NCBI GenBank assembly: GCA_900467185.1
Contig: UBPA01000020.1
Location: 1 to 64,000 of the forward strand
Source of the DNA: Hyphomicrobiales bacterium
GTDB taxonomy: Bacteria > Pseudomonadota > Alphaproteobacteria > Rhizobiales > Rhizobiaceae
Direction of reading: 5' to 3'
Length of the DNA stretch: 64,000 nucleotides
The notes beneath the pieces are model-generated. The model saw only the letters and a program-made list of their open reading frames with translations. It ran no database searches and had not been told where the DNA came from. How positions within the stretch are numbered: position 1 is the first letter of the stretch; every line of letters begins with the position of its first letter. The translations under genes and the position numbers were made by a program. Below are positions 29,207 to 38,272 of the stretch, piece by piece.

Positions 29207-30634
29207 ATGAGCAACACCGGCGACGACATGGACACGCGCGTTCTCGAAGCGGACGACGCCTATGATGGGGCTGACATCTATGCCGAGGATGGATCGGTCC
29301 GCTCCGATTACCTGATGCATGTCGGCGCGGCGATCGCCGACCGGGATGTGCTCTATCTTCGTCAGCACGTGGCGCGCCTGCACGCGTCCGAAATGGGCGA
29401 TCTTCTCGAAGCCATCAATCCCGAACAGCGCCGCGCCATGGTCTCGCTGCTGGGCGACGAGTTCGATCTCTCGGCCCTGACGGAGGTGGACGAGGCGATC
29501 CGTATGGACATCGTCGAGCACCTGCCGAACGAACAGATCGCCGCGGCGCTCGGCGAGATGGATTCCGACGACGCCGTCTACATTCTCGAGGACATGGACC
29601 AGGAGGATCAGGAAGCGATCCTCGCCAAGCTGCCCTTCACGGAACGCGTGCGCCTGCGCCGCTCGCTCGATTATCCCGAATCGACCGCCGGTCGGCGTAT
29701 GCAGACGGAATTCGTGGCGGTGCCGCCGTTCTGGACGGTCGGACAGACGATCGACTACATGCGCGAGGACACGGAGCTTCCCGAAAGCTTCACCCAGATC
29801 TTCGTGATCGACCCGACCTTCCGCCTGCTCGGAACGATCGATCTCGACCGCATCCTGCGCACCAAGCGCTCGGTGAAGATCGAATCGATCATGCGCGAAA
29901 CCAACCATCCGGTGCCGGCCGAGATGGACCAGGAAGAGGCGGCGCAGGTTTTCGAGCAGTACAATCTGCTTTCGGCCGCCGTCGTGGACGAGAATCAGCG
30001 CCTCGTCGGGGTGCTGACCATCGACGACGTCGTCGACGTCATTCAGGAAGAAGCCGAAGAGGACATCATGCGCCTCGGCGGCGTCGGCGACGAAGAGCTG
30101 TCCGACTCGGTCCTGGATACCTCGCGCTCCCGCGTCGTCTGGTTGATGGTCAACCTGTTCACCGCCATGCTGGCCGCCTCGGTCATCGGTCTGTTCGACA
30201 AGGCGATCGAGCACATCGTTGCGCTCGCGGTTCTCATGCCCATCGTCGCCGGCATGGGCGGCAATGCGGGTTCGCAGACGATGACGGTGACGGTGCGCGC
30301 GCTGGCGACGCGCGATCTCGACATCCACAACGCCTTCCGCGTCATCCGGCGCGAGGCGGGCGTCGGCCTTATCAACGGCGCGCTGTTCGGCCTCCTCATC
30401 GGTCTTGCTGCCGGCACCTGGTTCCAGAGCGCGGATATCGGCGGCATCATCGCGACCGCCATGCTGATCAACATGATCGCCGCGGCTCTGGCCGGAATCT
30501 TCATTCCCCTGCTGCTCGACAAGTTCGGCGCGGACCCCGCCGTGTCGTCCGCGGTCTTCGTGACCACCGTCACGGATGTCACCGGCTTCTTCGCGTTTCT
30601 CGGCCTTGCCACCTGGTGGTTCGGCATTCACTGA
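29207..30634 (+). CDS. mgtE: Magnesium transporter MgtE
   Basis: A 475-residue Mg2+-gated channel. The N-terminal helical domain (about residues 35-150) is acidic (DEVDEAIRMDIVEHLPNEQI type repeats). Two CBS domains follow (about 155-280), then five helices with the pore segments PIVAGMGGNAGSQTMTVTVR and SAVFVTTVTDVTGFFAFLGL. Start MSNTGDDMDTRVL follows GAGGCGGGCAG. Weak stems followed by six T's at 30640-30656 may terminate it. Confidence 0.95.
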   Translation: MSNTGDDMDTRVLEADDAYDGADIYAEDGSVRSDYLMHVGAAIADRDVLYLRQHVARLHASEMGDLLEAINPEQRRAMVSLLGDEFDLSALTEVDEAIRMDIVEHLPNEQIAAALGEMDSDDAVYILEDMDQEDQEAILAKLPFTERVRLRRSLDYPESTAGRRMQTEFVAVPPFWTVGQTIDYMREDTELPESFTQIFVIDPTFRLLGTIDLDRILRTKRSVKIESIMRETNHPVPAEMDQEEAAQVFEQYNLLSAAVVDENQRLVGVLTIDDVVDVIQEEAEEDIMRLGGVGDEELSDSVLDTSRSRVVWLMVNLFTAMLAASVIGLFDKAIEHIVALAVLMPIVAGMGGNAGSQTMTVTVRALATRDLDIHNAFRVIRREAGVGLINGALFGLLIGLAAGTWFQSADIGGIIATAMLINMIAAALAGIFIPLLLDKFGADPAVSSAVFVTTVTDVTGFFAFLGLATWWFGIH

Positions 30635-30706
30635 CGGGCAAGCTGCCGGCTTTTTTCGCGGTTCGGGCGCCAAGTCGGCACCGGTCAGACGATCTGTCAG
30701 CATGCA

Positions 30707-30726
30707 TTGACTTTTACGTAAAAGTC
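30707..30726 (+). promoter_or_regulatory. Perfect palindromic operator upstream of the MerR gene
   Basis: GACTTTTAC (30709-30717) and GTAAAAGTC (30718-30726) form an uninterrupted 18-bp palindrome. It overlaps a TTGACT -35 element at 30707-30712. The placement fits an autoregulatory MerR site. The TTTACGTAAA core resembles the site reported for LiuR-type MerR regulators of branched-chain acid catabolism; that comparison is from memory. Confidence 0.8.
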
Positions 30727-30748
30727 GCACAGGATTTGCCTCTGGCAG

Positions 30749-31147
30749 ATGAGGCATGGTTTGGACAAGTATTATACCATCACGGAACTGACACGGGAAT
30801 TCGGTGTCTCCACGCGCACGCTTCGTTTTTACGAAGACGAAGGGCTGATCCATCCCGAGCGGCGCGGTCGCACGCGTTTCTTCCGCTCGACGGACCGGCA
30901 CCTGATCAAGGAGATCCTGCGGGGACGGCGGATCGGCTTCAGCATCTCGGAGATCCGCGAGATCATCCAGGTCTACAAGGAGCCGCCGGGCGAGGCCGGG
31001 CAGCTCCGGCTGATGATGAAGCGGCTGGAAGACAAGCGCGTCGAGCTCATCCAGAAGCGCCGCGACATCGAGGAAACGCTCGAGGAAATGAGCAATGTCG
31101 AGGAAGCCTGCCTGACCCGTCTGGCCGAGATCGGCGTCGGCACCTGA
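30749..31147 (+). CDS. MerR-family regulator (LiuR-like)
   Basis: A 132-residue regulator with an N-terminal winged HTH (YTITELTREFGVSTRTLRFY EDEGLI, residues 8-33) and a long coiled C-terminal dimerisation helix (residues 85-125). It lacks metal-binding cysteines in the C-terminal loop apart from one Cys. The ATG at 30749 has no good ribosome-binding site; TTG at 30761 (MDKYYTITEL) has GAGG at a fair distance and may be the real start. No catabolic genes adjoin. Confidence 0.88.
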   Translation: MRHGLDKYYTITELTREFGVSTRTLRFYEDEGLIHPERRGRTRFFRSTDRHLIKEILRGRRIGFSISEIREIIQVYKEPPGEAGQLRLMMKRLEDKRVELIQKRRDIEETLEEMSNVEEACLTRLAEIGVGT

Positions 31148-31174
31148 TACCACCGCATGAGACGGCATGACGCA

Positions 31175-31205
31175 CGCCGCGGCAGACCTCTGTCGCGGCG
31201 TTTTT
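31175..31205 (+). terminator. Terminator after the MerR gene
   Basis: CGCCGCGGCAG (31175-31185) pairs with CTGTCGCGGCG (31190-31200), 11 bp with one G-U and a 4-base loop, and TTTTT follows. Confidence 0.9.
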
Positions 31206-31289
31206 CGTCAAAACGCGCCGTCCGGAAATGTGCAGCGGCTTCGGGCGAACGACATGCGTCTTGACAGGCAAGCCGCGGTTCTGGCCGCG

Positions 31290-32300
31290 CTATTCCTGCG
31301 CCTTCATCGTGCACTGTCCGGCAATCTCCGAGATACGGCTGTCCGTGCGCACGTCGATCTGTCCCTGATCGAGCGGATCGAGCAGATTCTGTTCCACCAG
31401 CCGGTCCAGCGTGCAGCCGCAGAAGAGTGTGCAAAACGCCTCCGTCTGGTCGCCGGTGCAGGTTGCCATGCAGCTGGATTGGAACGCGGGCCGGGGATCG
31501 GGCCGGGGTGCGGGATAGACCATGGCAAAAAGGGCGACCAGCGAGAACAGCAGCGGCTGATGGATGAGGTAGATCGGCAGGCTGTGACGGCCGGCAAAGG
31601 CGAGGCCCCGCGCAATCGTGTTCGGCAGACCGTCCGACGGCGCGGTACGGTCGAGCCATTTCGTGGCCAGCGCGATGCGGCCGAGCGCGATGCCGGTGAG
31701 GAACGGGGCGAGCCACGGCAGCAGAGGCACATAGTCGTTCGACCGCGGCAGTGTTTCGGAGAGCCCGACCCACCAGAGCGCCGGCGTATCGAAGAAAGCC
31801 GACCGCAGGTAGAGCGGCGCGACGAAGGCGGCTGCGGCCGCCGCCAGCGTGACCACGACCGGCAGGCGGAGAAAGAGAAGGCCGATGAGGCTGGCTGCGG
31901 CAATGGAATGGAGAATGCCGAAAAAGATGAAGCCCGAGGGAAAGGCAAACCACGTCGCGATGCTGATCACGGCGGCCGCGGCTGCGATCTTGGCGAAGCG
32001 GATCAGGAACGCACGGCCCCGAAAGCGGGGGACGTGGCCGAGCACGAGGCTGAAGCCGGCGAGCAGCAGAAAGCTGCTGGCGATGCCCCGCGCATAATAC
32101 TTGAAGAGGCCGGTGCTGACGGTTGCGGGCGCGAGATAGCCGAAATATTCGAGATCCCAGGAAAAATGATAGCTCGCCATGGCGAGGATCGCGATGCCCC
32201 GGACGACGTCCAGCCAGCCGAGCCGGCGGCGACGCGTCTCCGCCGGTGGCGGCCCGGAGGCTTCGAGGGACGGCGGTGACGCCAATTCGGTCTGTGACAT
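31290..32300 (-). CDS. DUF1624/HGSNAT-like membrane protein with cysteine-rich C-terminal tail
   Basis: A 336-residue protein with about eight membrane helices. The N-terminal RRLGWLDVVRGIAILAMASY H and the C-terminal helix region GRHSLPIYLIHQPLLFSLVA are typical of DUF1624, related to heparan-alpha-glucosaminide acetyltransferase and acyltransferase-3 proteins. The last ~70 residues form a polar extension with Cys277, 281, 290, 294, 296 and 330, a CX3C-X8-CX3C pattern. Function unknown. The start MSQTELASPP is at 32300; an in-frame upstream ATG lacks support. Confidence 0.82.
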   Translation of the reverse strand: MSQTELASPPSLEASGPPPAETRRRRLGWLDVVRGIAILAMASYHFSWDLEYFGYLAPATVSTGLFKYYARGIASSFLLLAGFSLVLGHVPRFRGRAFLIRFAKIAAAAAVISIATWFAFPSGFIFFGILHSIAAASLIGLLFLRLPVVVTLAAAAAAFVAPLYLRSAFFDTPALWWVGLSETLPRSNDYVPLLPWLAPFLTGIALGRIALATKWLDRTAPSDGLPNTIARGLAFAGRHSLPIYLIHQPLLFSLVALFAMVYPAPRPDPRPAFQSSCMATCTGDQTEAFCTLFCGCTLDRLVEQNLLDPLDQGQIDVRTDSRISEIAGQCTMKAQE

Positions 32301-32413
32301 GGGAATTCCCCTAAAACATGCCCGGCGGAGGGTGACGCCGGTCGCGAACCGGCGCATGCGCGAACATCAGGACGAAGAGCGGGCGGGTCTCGGCCCGCGA
32401 TGACGGGAACGGA

Positions 32414-33097
32414 TCACGGCTCCAGCAGCGCCTCCCGCGCTTCGGAAAAGAACTGGCGGCGGAAGAGGACGACGATGACGATGCCGGTGGCGCCCATCAG
32501 GATATAGGGGCTTACGAACCAGCCGAGATAACCGATCGAGAGGAAAATGCTGCGCAGCCCGGCATTGAAGTGCATGGCGGCGACGACGTTCATCCGGATG
32601 GCCCGCTCGGCCGCCCGTTCCGCGGCTGCCCGGTCGAGCTTCGCTTCCGACAACATGGGTATGCCGCCGATCAGGATCGAGCAATAGTTGAACAGGCGGT
32701 ACGACCACCCGAACTTGAAGAAGGCATAGCCGAAGATGCAGGTGAGACCGCCGACCTTGAGCTCGAAGGCCGTGCGCCCGCCCTGGAAGACGTAGGGAAG
32801 GTCGTTGAAGATCGCCTGCGCCTCCATCGCCCGGCCGAGCAGAGCAAAGCAGCCGCCGAGGGCGAAGATGCAGGTGGACGCGAAAAAGGCGGTGCCGGCC
32901 TGCAGGCCGGCGATGATCTGGGTGTCGATCATCTTCAGGTCGCGATTGAGCGAATTGAGAATCCAGCGGCGCCGGCGCTCGATCATCAGTCGCGACAGGC
33001 TCGTGCGGCCGAAGACGGTGCGCCGGTCCGTCACCCAGACATAGCCGCCCCAGAGCAGCGCGAACACGAAGAGTGCGATATAATCGACCAGAACCAT
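32414..33097 (-). CDS. DUF599 membrane protein
   Basis: A 227-residue protein with four to five hydrophobic segments (residues 4-20, 60-85, 110-135, 180-215). The conserved core includes MIDTQIIAGLQAGTAFFAST and FFKFGWSYRLFNYCSILIGG. DUF599 has no assigned function. It is divergent from sdaA, with the intervening 169 bases free of genes. Confidence 0.85.
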   Translation of the reverse strand: MVLVDYIALFVFALLWGGYVWVTDRRTVFGRTSLSRLMIERRRRWILNSLNRDLKMIDTQIIAGLQAGTAFFASTCIFALGGCFALLGRAMEAQAIFNDLPYVFQGGRTAFELKVGGLTCIFGYAFFKFGWSYRLFNYCSILIGGIPMLSEAKLDRAAAERAAERAIRMNVVAAMHFNAGLRSIFLSIGYLGWFVSPYILMGATGIVIVVLFRRQFFSEAREALLEP

Positions 33098-33266
33098 GCG
33101 GCTCTTGTGGCATGCCCGCCTGAAAAAGCAATATGCTGCAAATCAGGGCCGATCTGCATGTCGCGCGCGTCCAACCGGATGTCGGTCGATCACCGCCAGG
33201 AGGGGGTGGCAATGCCCTATGGTCGGGGAAGAGGAATGCGCAGATCCGGCGCAGATCGGGGTTTCG

Positions 33267-34667
33267 ATGTTTCTTTCGGTTTTCGACGTCTTCAAGATCG
33301 GCATCGGCCCATCGAGCTCCCACACCATGGGCCCGATGTCGGCGGCGAACCGGTTTCTGGACCTGATCCTGTCGCCGGACTGGCCGCGTCCGGCCGGTGC
33401 CGCCGTGGCTTCCATCACCGCAAGCCTGCACGGCTCGCTCGCTTTTACCGGCATCGGCCACGGCTCGGGCAGGGCGGTCGTGCTCGGGCTGATGGGCGAG
33501 CGTCCCGACAGCGTGGATCCCGACCGCATGGAGGCGATCATCGAGCGTGTCGAGCGGACCGGGGACATCACGCCGCCGGGGCATCCCGCTTACCGCTTCC
33601 AGCCGAAGATCGATCTGGTGTTCGACAAGAAGGTGCCGCTACCCGGCCATGCCAACGGCATGTCGTTCTCCGCCTTCGACAAGGACGGCCGCCTGCTCCT
33701 GAAACGGATCTACTATTCCATCGGCGGCGGCTTCGTGGTGACGGATACGGAACTCGAGGCGATGCGCACCTCCAAGACCAAGCCGGGTGGCGTCAAGGTG
33801 CCCTATCCCTTCGCCAGTGCGAAGCAGATGCTCGACATGGCGGCGCGGTCGGGCCTTTCGATCGCGCAGATGAAGCGCGCGAACGAGGAATGTTCGATGT
33901 CGCGCGAGGAGCTGGATGCCGGCCTCGACCGGATTTGGGCGGCGATGAAAAGCTGTATCGAGCGCGGGCTCGCACAGGAAGGCATTCTTCCGGGCGGGCT
34001 GAAAGTTCGCCGCCGCGCCGGGATGATCCATGACAAGCTGGAACAGGAGTGGCGCTCCAACAAGGTCAATCCGCTGCTCGCCAACGATTGGCTGAGCGTC
34101 TACGCGATGGCCGTCAACGAGGAGAATGCGGCCGGTGGCCGGGTCGTGACCTCGCCCACCAATGGCGCGGCCGGCGTCGTGCCGGCAACCATCCGCTACT
34201 ACCTGCATTTTCACGAGGATGCGGATGACGACGGCATTCGCGATTATCTGCTGACCGCCGCCGCCATCGGCGGCATCATCAAGTTCAACGCCTCGATTTC
34301 CGGCGCCGAAGTCGGCTGTCAGGGCGAGGTGGGCTCCGCCTCGGCCATGGCCGCCGCCGGTCTCGCCGCCGTCATGGGCGCAACGCCGGAGCAGATCGAG
34401 AATGCCGCCGAAATCGCGCTGGAGCATCATCTGGGCATGACCTGCGATCCGGTGGGGGGGCTCGTGCAGGTGCCCTGCATCGAGCGCAACGCGCTTGGCG
34501 CCGTCAAGGCGGTCACCGCTGCGTCGCTCGCCCTGAAGGGTGACGGCAGCCATTTCGTGCCGCTGGATGCCTGCATCGAAACCATGCGCCAGACCGGTGT
34601 CGATATGCACGACAAGTACAAGGAGACCTCGACCGGTGGCCTCGCGGTCAATGTCGTCGAGTGCTGA
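33267..34667 (+). CDS. sdaA: L-serine ammonia-lyase (iron-sulfur type)
   Basis: A 466-residue single-chain enzyme converting L-serine to pyruvate and ammonia. The N-terminal beta domain begins [20 protein letters not shown]. The alpha domain holds the [4Fe-4S] ligands Cys351 ([10 protein letters not shown]), Cys393 (MTCDPVGGL) and Cys404 (QVPCIERNA). The ATG at 33267 is preferred over an open extension back to 33096. Cytosolic; stand-alone gene. Confidence 0.96.
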   Translation: MFLSVFDVFKIGIGPSSSHTMGPMSAANRFLDLILSPDWPRPAGAAVASITASLHGSLAFTGIGHGSGRAVVLGLMGERPDSVDPDRMEAIIERVERTGDITPPGHPAYRFQPKIDLVFDKKVPLPGHANGMSFSAFDKDGRLLLKRIYYSIGGGFVVTDTELEAMRTSKTKPGGVKVPYPFASAKQMLDMAARSGLSIAQMKRANEECSMSREELDAGLDRIWAAMKSCIERGLAQEGILPGGLKVRRRAGMIHDKLEQEWRSNKVNPLLANDWLSVYAMAVNEENAAGGRVVTSPTNGAAGVVPATIRYYLHFHEDADDDGIRDYLLTAAAIGGIIKFNASISGAEVGCQGEVGSASAMAAAGLAAVMGATPEQIENAAEIALEHHLGMTCDPVGGLVQVPCIERNALGAVKAVTAASLALKGDGSHFVPLDACIETMRQTGVDMHDKYKETSTGGLAVNVVEC

Positions 34668-34717
34668 GCGCGCGCGCCTCTTGACGCGGCTCCGGCAAGG
34701 GTGTTGAACGCGCCATC

Positions 34718-35146
34718 ATGGCCTTGCATCTTCTCAAGCTTTGCGTCGGCGCGAATTCGATAGACGATCTGCGCGAATGGGTCGCCCACCGGGCGCTGAA
34801 CGCGATGTCCGCCGGCCACGCGCCGCACTCCTTTCACACCACCCGCATGGTGCCGAAGCGGATGGAGGAACTGCTCGACGGCGGTTCCCTCTACTGGGTC
34901 ATCAAGGGGCAGGTGCAGGCCCGCCAGCGCCTGCTCGACATCACCACGTTTACGGACGGCGAAGGCATCGGGCGCTGCAATCTTATCCTCGGTCCCGAGG
35001 TCATCGATACGGATTTCCAGCCGCGGCGCCCCTTCCAGGGCTGGCGCTACCTGACGGAAGCCGATGCGCCGCGCGATCTCGCCTCGGAGACGGCCGATAT
35101 GCCGAGCGAGCTGCGCCGCGAACTGACCGAACTCGGCCTTCTCTGA
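34718..35146 (+). CDS. DUF1489 family protein
   Basis: A 142-residue conserved alphaproteobacterial protein. HTTRMVPKRMEELLDGGSLY WVIKG and DTDFQPRRPFQGWRYLTEAD are the recognisable blocks. Structural homology is not evident; function unknown. It follows sdaA by 50 bases and ends at a strong bidirectional terminator. Confidence 0.85.
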   Translation: MALHLLKLCVGANSIDDLREWVAHRALNAMSAGHAPHSFHTTRMVPKRMEELLDGGSLYWVIKGQVQARQRLLDITTFTDGEGIGRCNLILGPEVIDTDFQPRRPFQGWRYLTEADAPRDLASETADMPSELRRELTELGLL

Positions 35147-35161
35147 ACGACCTTGCCCGAA

Positions 35162-35206
35162 CAGAAAGAGCCCGCCGGTGGGAAACCACGCGGCGGGCTC
35201 TTTCTG
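35162..35206. terminator. Bidirectional terminator
   Basis: CAGAAAGAGCCCGCC (35162-35176) pairs perfectly with GGCGGGCTCTTTCTG (35192-35206), enclosing a GTGG-GAAA-CCAC mini-hairpin. A- and T-rich ends on both sides let it serve the DUF1489 gene (+) and the small gene ending at 35225 (-). Confidence 0.85.
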
Positions 35207-35224
35207 TTGGGTGCGAGCCTGAGC

Positions 35225-35494
35225 TTACTTGATCCGAAGCCGGACCGGGCGGCGCGAGGAGGGCGCCGTGACATGCAGGTGGATCGCGACGTCCGGCTGC
35301 GTCGAGCGCCAGGCCCGGGCGCCGTGGGTGAGAAGCATTCCCACCAGATCCTTGGTCTTCGACCGGGGCTTGGCCCCGAGTTCCGCAATCCGCATCGCCG
35401 CCTCGTGGAGCGGATGAAGGCCCCGGCGCGGCGCGCGGCGAACCTTGTTGTCGGGCACCAGCGGTGCTCCCGAGCCATTCTCATTCATCGACAT
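35225..35494 (-). CDS. Small conserved hypothetical protein
   Basis: An 89-residue basic protein (MSMNENGSGAPLVPDNKVRR) with a helical middle (HEAAMRIAELGAKPRSKTKD LVGMLL) and a C-terminal strand-rich stretch (VAIHLHVTAPSSRRPVRLRI). No family recognised. It has coding-like GC3 and a terminator downstream, so it is probably real. Two starts, at 35494 and six bases inside, are possible. Confidence 0.6.
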   Translation of the reverse strand: MSMNENGSGAPLVPDNKVRRAPRRGLHPLHEAAMRIAELGAKPRSKTKDLVGMLLTHGARAWRSTQPDVAIHLHVTAPSSRRPVRLRIK

Positions 35495-35613
35495 GACTGA
35501 CCCCGTTACGCAAAACAAATCCGAGGAGGAGGCCGGCGGAACTGAGAGGTGCCGGCGCTCGAAAGTTGGGGGAGGGTCGGCGGCGTCGCCGGCCCGCCCT
35601 TGAAGCGGTCGTC

Positions 35614-37083
35614 TTACTGGGCCGCAGCCCAGCAGGCGAAGCCCTTCTTCTTCAGCGCGGAGCAGGCGTTGATGGCCTTGTCCTGGCTGGAGAAGCCGCC
35701 GAAGCGGGCGCGGTAGAGCTGGCTGCTGCCACTGGAGACGGCGACGGTGAAGGGCTTTGCGGCCGACAGAGCCTTGCCGCCCTTTTCCTTGGCGTTGCCG
35801 AGAAGGGTCATGGCCTGGCCCTTGTCCGGCGTTGCGCCGATCTGGATGATCCAGCCGGAAGACGGTGCGACGACCTCGTCTTCGGTGACCGGCTCGGAGA
35901 CCGTCTTGGCGACGGAGTTGGTCACCTGACGGTCGATGGTCGTGTTGGTGCCGAGGGCGGCAAGCTTCTGGCTCTGGGCTTCCAGCGTGTTGGGTTTGGC
36001 CGCGAGAACCGGGTTGGCACTGACCTTGGGCTCGGCGGCGTAGGCGACTTCGACGCTGCGGGTGGTCTCTTCGCTGTAGCGTGCGCCCGGCAGCGGGCCG
36101 CTGTTGGGAAGATTGAAGCTGCCGCCGGTGACGGCTGCGGTCGAGACGGGGCGCTGCTGCGCTTCCGAAAGGGTGGGCGCGTCCTGCGTTTCCGCAACGA
36201 GATTGCCGCTGCCGCTGCGCGAGGCTGCCGGCATGTACTTGGCAACGAGAGCCCGCATCTGGGCGTCGCGGGCGCCGCCCGACTTGCCGCCGAGCACGAC
36301 GCCGACGATGCTGCGGCCATCGGCCTGGGCCGAGGTCACGAGATTGAAGCCGGCCGCGCGGGTGTAACCCGTCTTGATGCCGTCGACGCCGCGGACATTG
36401 CCGAGAAGCCGGTTATGGTTGCCGATGACCTGCTTGCCGAAGCGGAAGCTGCGGGTCGAGAAATAGCTGTAATACTGCGGAAAATGCTGACGGAGGGCCA
36501 TGCCGAGCCGTGCCTGGTCGCGTGCCGTCGTCATCTGGTCGTCGTTCGGCAGGCCGTTGGCGTTGCGATAGGTGGTGCGCGTCATGCCGAGCGCACGGGC
36601 CTTGCTGGTCATGATCCGGGCGAAGCGGTCTTCCGAGCCACCGAGGAATTCGCCGAGCGCCGTTGCCGCGTCGTTGGCCGAGCGTGTGACGAGCGCCTGG
36701 ATGGCCTGCTCGACGGTGATCGTCTGGCCGGAGCGCACGCCGAGCTTGGACGGCGGTTCGGCGGAGGCCTTCTTCGTGAAGGGGACGGGTGTGTCCTTGC
36801 GGACCTTGCCGGCTTCCAGCGCTTCGAAGGTGAGGTAGAGGGTCATCATCTTCGTCAGCGATGCGGGATAGCGCAGGCTATCGGCATCCTCGCTGTAGAG
36901 CACCTTGCCGGTTTTCGCATCGACGACGATGCCGGCATAATTGGCTGCCAGGGCAGGTGCTGCGAAAACACAGACCGCCACGACGGAGGCAACGATCATA
37001 CGTGAAGCCGCTTTGAAGAATGGGGTCGGCTGACGCTCGGTGGAACCGTTCAATGTTGGCATGGACACTACGCTTCTCTTCAT
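35614..37083 (-). CDS. D-alanyl-D-alanine carboxypeptidase with C-terminal SPOR domain
   Basis: A 489-residue penicillin-binding protein of peptidase family S11. The signal segment ends near residue 46 (CVFAAPALA). Active-site motifs are SLTK (75-78), SAN (135-137) and KTG (237-239). After a Pro/Ala-rich linker, the C-terminal SPOR domain (about 405-489, SGWIIQIGATPDKGQAMTLL) should bind denuded glycan at the septum. Start choices are 37083 or 37062. Cell-wall trimming during division is the likely role. Confidence 0.94.
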   Translation of the reverse strand: MKRSVVSMPTLNGSTERQPTPFFKAASRMIVASVVAVCVFAAPALAANYAGIVVDAKTGKVLYSEDADSLRYPASLTKMMTLYLTFEALEAGKVRKDTPVPFTKKASAEPPSKLGVRSGQTITVEQAIQALVTRSANDAATALGEFLGGSEDRFARIMTSKARALGMTRTTYRNANGLPNDDQMTTARDQARLGMALRQHFPQYYSYFSTRSFRFGKQVIGNHNRLLGNVRGVDGIKTGYTRAAGFNLVTSAQADGRSIVGVVLGGKSGGARDAQMRALVAKYMPAASRSGSGNLVAETQDAPTLSEAQQRPVSTAAVTGGSFNLPNSGPLPGARYSEETTRSVEVAYAAEPKVSANPVLAAKPNTLEAQSQKLAALGTNTTIDRQVTNSVAKTVSEPVTEDEVVAPSSGWIIQIGATPDKGQAMTLLGNAKEKGGKALSAAKPFTVAVSSGSSQLYRARFGGFSSQDKAINACSALKKKGFACWAAAQ

Positions 37084-37093
37084 TCTCAGATCA

Positions 37094-37130
37094 AAAATTG
37101 TCGTCCGGGCATCGCCCCCCTTCGGACGAC
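37094..37130 (-). terminator. Terminator-like hairpin in front of the carboxypeptidase gene
   Basis: GTCGTCCG (37100-37107) pairs with CGGACGAC (37123-37130). On the minus strand it is followed by AATTTTTGA. It would end the transcript of the upstream anchored protein (37229-37984), only 11-17 bases before the carboxypeptidase ATG, so it could also attenuate the latter. Confidence 0.55.
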
Positions 37131-37228
37131 CGTTCCCCAGACTTTATCCTGACAGCGTTACCAATCGGTTTATGATGAAGGATTGGTTTCGAAATCGGGA
37201 CAGGCCCGCGCGGCCGCGCCGATCCTCG

Positions 37229-37984
37229 TCAGCGAACCAGCTTCGCCTCCACGAAGCGAAGAACGGCCTCGTCGATGGCGCGCCATTGTGGCAGCAATTG
37301 GCTGGAGAACCGGTAAAGCACCACGAGGTCCTGTCCCGCGTGAACGTCGCGCTGGCAGTCCGCACTGGTCGCAAGCTCAGGCCGCTCCGGCAGAAGACAG
37401 CGGATGCCATAGTCTGGAGCGGCCTGGGCGGTGCCGGCGGGGCCGGTGAAGAAGATCTCGGCGCCATAGCCGGAGCCGGCCTTCATGCTGTGTGCCGTGA
37501 GGCCTGCGGGCCCCGCGGAGGGGTCTCCCTCGAAGAGATGGCTGTAGATCGGCGCGATCCTGCCGGACATATCGCGCGACATGGTGCTCTGGGAGATCTG
37601 CAGGAAGATCAGACCGTCCGTCCGCGTGACGTCGTTGAAACGGCTCCGCGTCTCGTCGCTATAGCCCTGCATTTCCGGCCACGTCGCATAGAGATCGACA
37701 CGTTCGGCGGCACCCGTCTGGCGTTGCTCGGCAAAGCGGATGTGGTTGGAAGGAAGGCGCAGGTGATCGGTGCCGATCACGATATTGTTGTCGTCGGTGC
37801 TGGTGGTGTTGCCGCCCAGCGCGAGCGTTGTGCCGATGCGTTCGCCGCCGACACAGATCGCCACCGTCAGGCTGGCGAGCAGGCCGAGCATCAGGCCGGC
37901 GCGCAGCAGAAGGCGCGAGCCCGGATGCCCGAGGCTCGGGCCGGATCCACCGGATGTCGCAGCGAACTCTGATGAAGTGGTCAT
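37229..37984 (-). CDS. Membrane-anchored hypothetical protein
   Basis: A 251-residue protein with one N-terminal transmembrane segment (LLLRAGLMLGLLASLTVAIC, about residues 25-44) and a periplasmic remainder. The segment IVIGTDHLRLPSNHIRFAEQ and the repeated aromatic/acidic blocks have no family I recognise; similar proteins are annotated as hypothetical in rhizobia. The start MTTSSEFAATSGGSG is preferred over a longer frame. Confidence 0.75.
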   Translation of the reverse strand: MTTSSEFAATSGGSGPSLGHPGSRLLLRAGLMLGLLASLTVAICVGGERIGTTLALGGNTTSTDDNNIVIGTDHLRLPSNHIRFAEQRQTGAAERVDLYATWPEMQGYSDETRSRFNDVTRTDGLIFLQISQSTMSRDMSGRIAPIYSHLFEGDPSAGPAGLTAHSMKAGSGYGAEIFFTGPAGTAQAAPDYGIRCLLPERPELATSADCQRDVHAGQDLVVLYRFSSQLLPQWRAIDEAVLRFVEAKLVR

Positions 37985-38155
37985 CCGATCGTCCCAGCAT
38001 CCCTCCCGGCGCGGCGCGCGCCTGTGTCGTGCCGACACGGGATCGACCGCCACAGGATCGATGGGCACGGATGAACGAACCGCAAATCGATACCCGTTCA
38101 GGCTGGGGCAAGAAGGTTAATTTTTCGTCAATCGCGTGTCCCGCGGACCGGGCAT

Positions 38156-38191
38156 GAAAAAGGCCGGCTCCGGGGACAGCGGAGCCGGCCT
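38156..38191 (-). terminator. Terminator of the cysteine peptidase gene
   Basis: AGGCCGGCTCC (38161-38171) pairs perfectly with GGAGCCGGCCT (38181-38191); on the minus strand TTTTTC follows. It lies about 80 bases after the peptidase stop. Confidence 0.9.
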
Positions 38192-38272
38192 GTAGGGCCG
38201 CTGGTGACGGGGATCACCGTGCAGGCCCAAACGCGGGGTCGTCGTTCACTCGTCGTCGCGGGTTGGCTGCCG

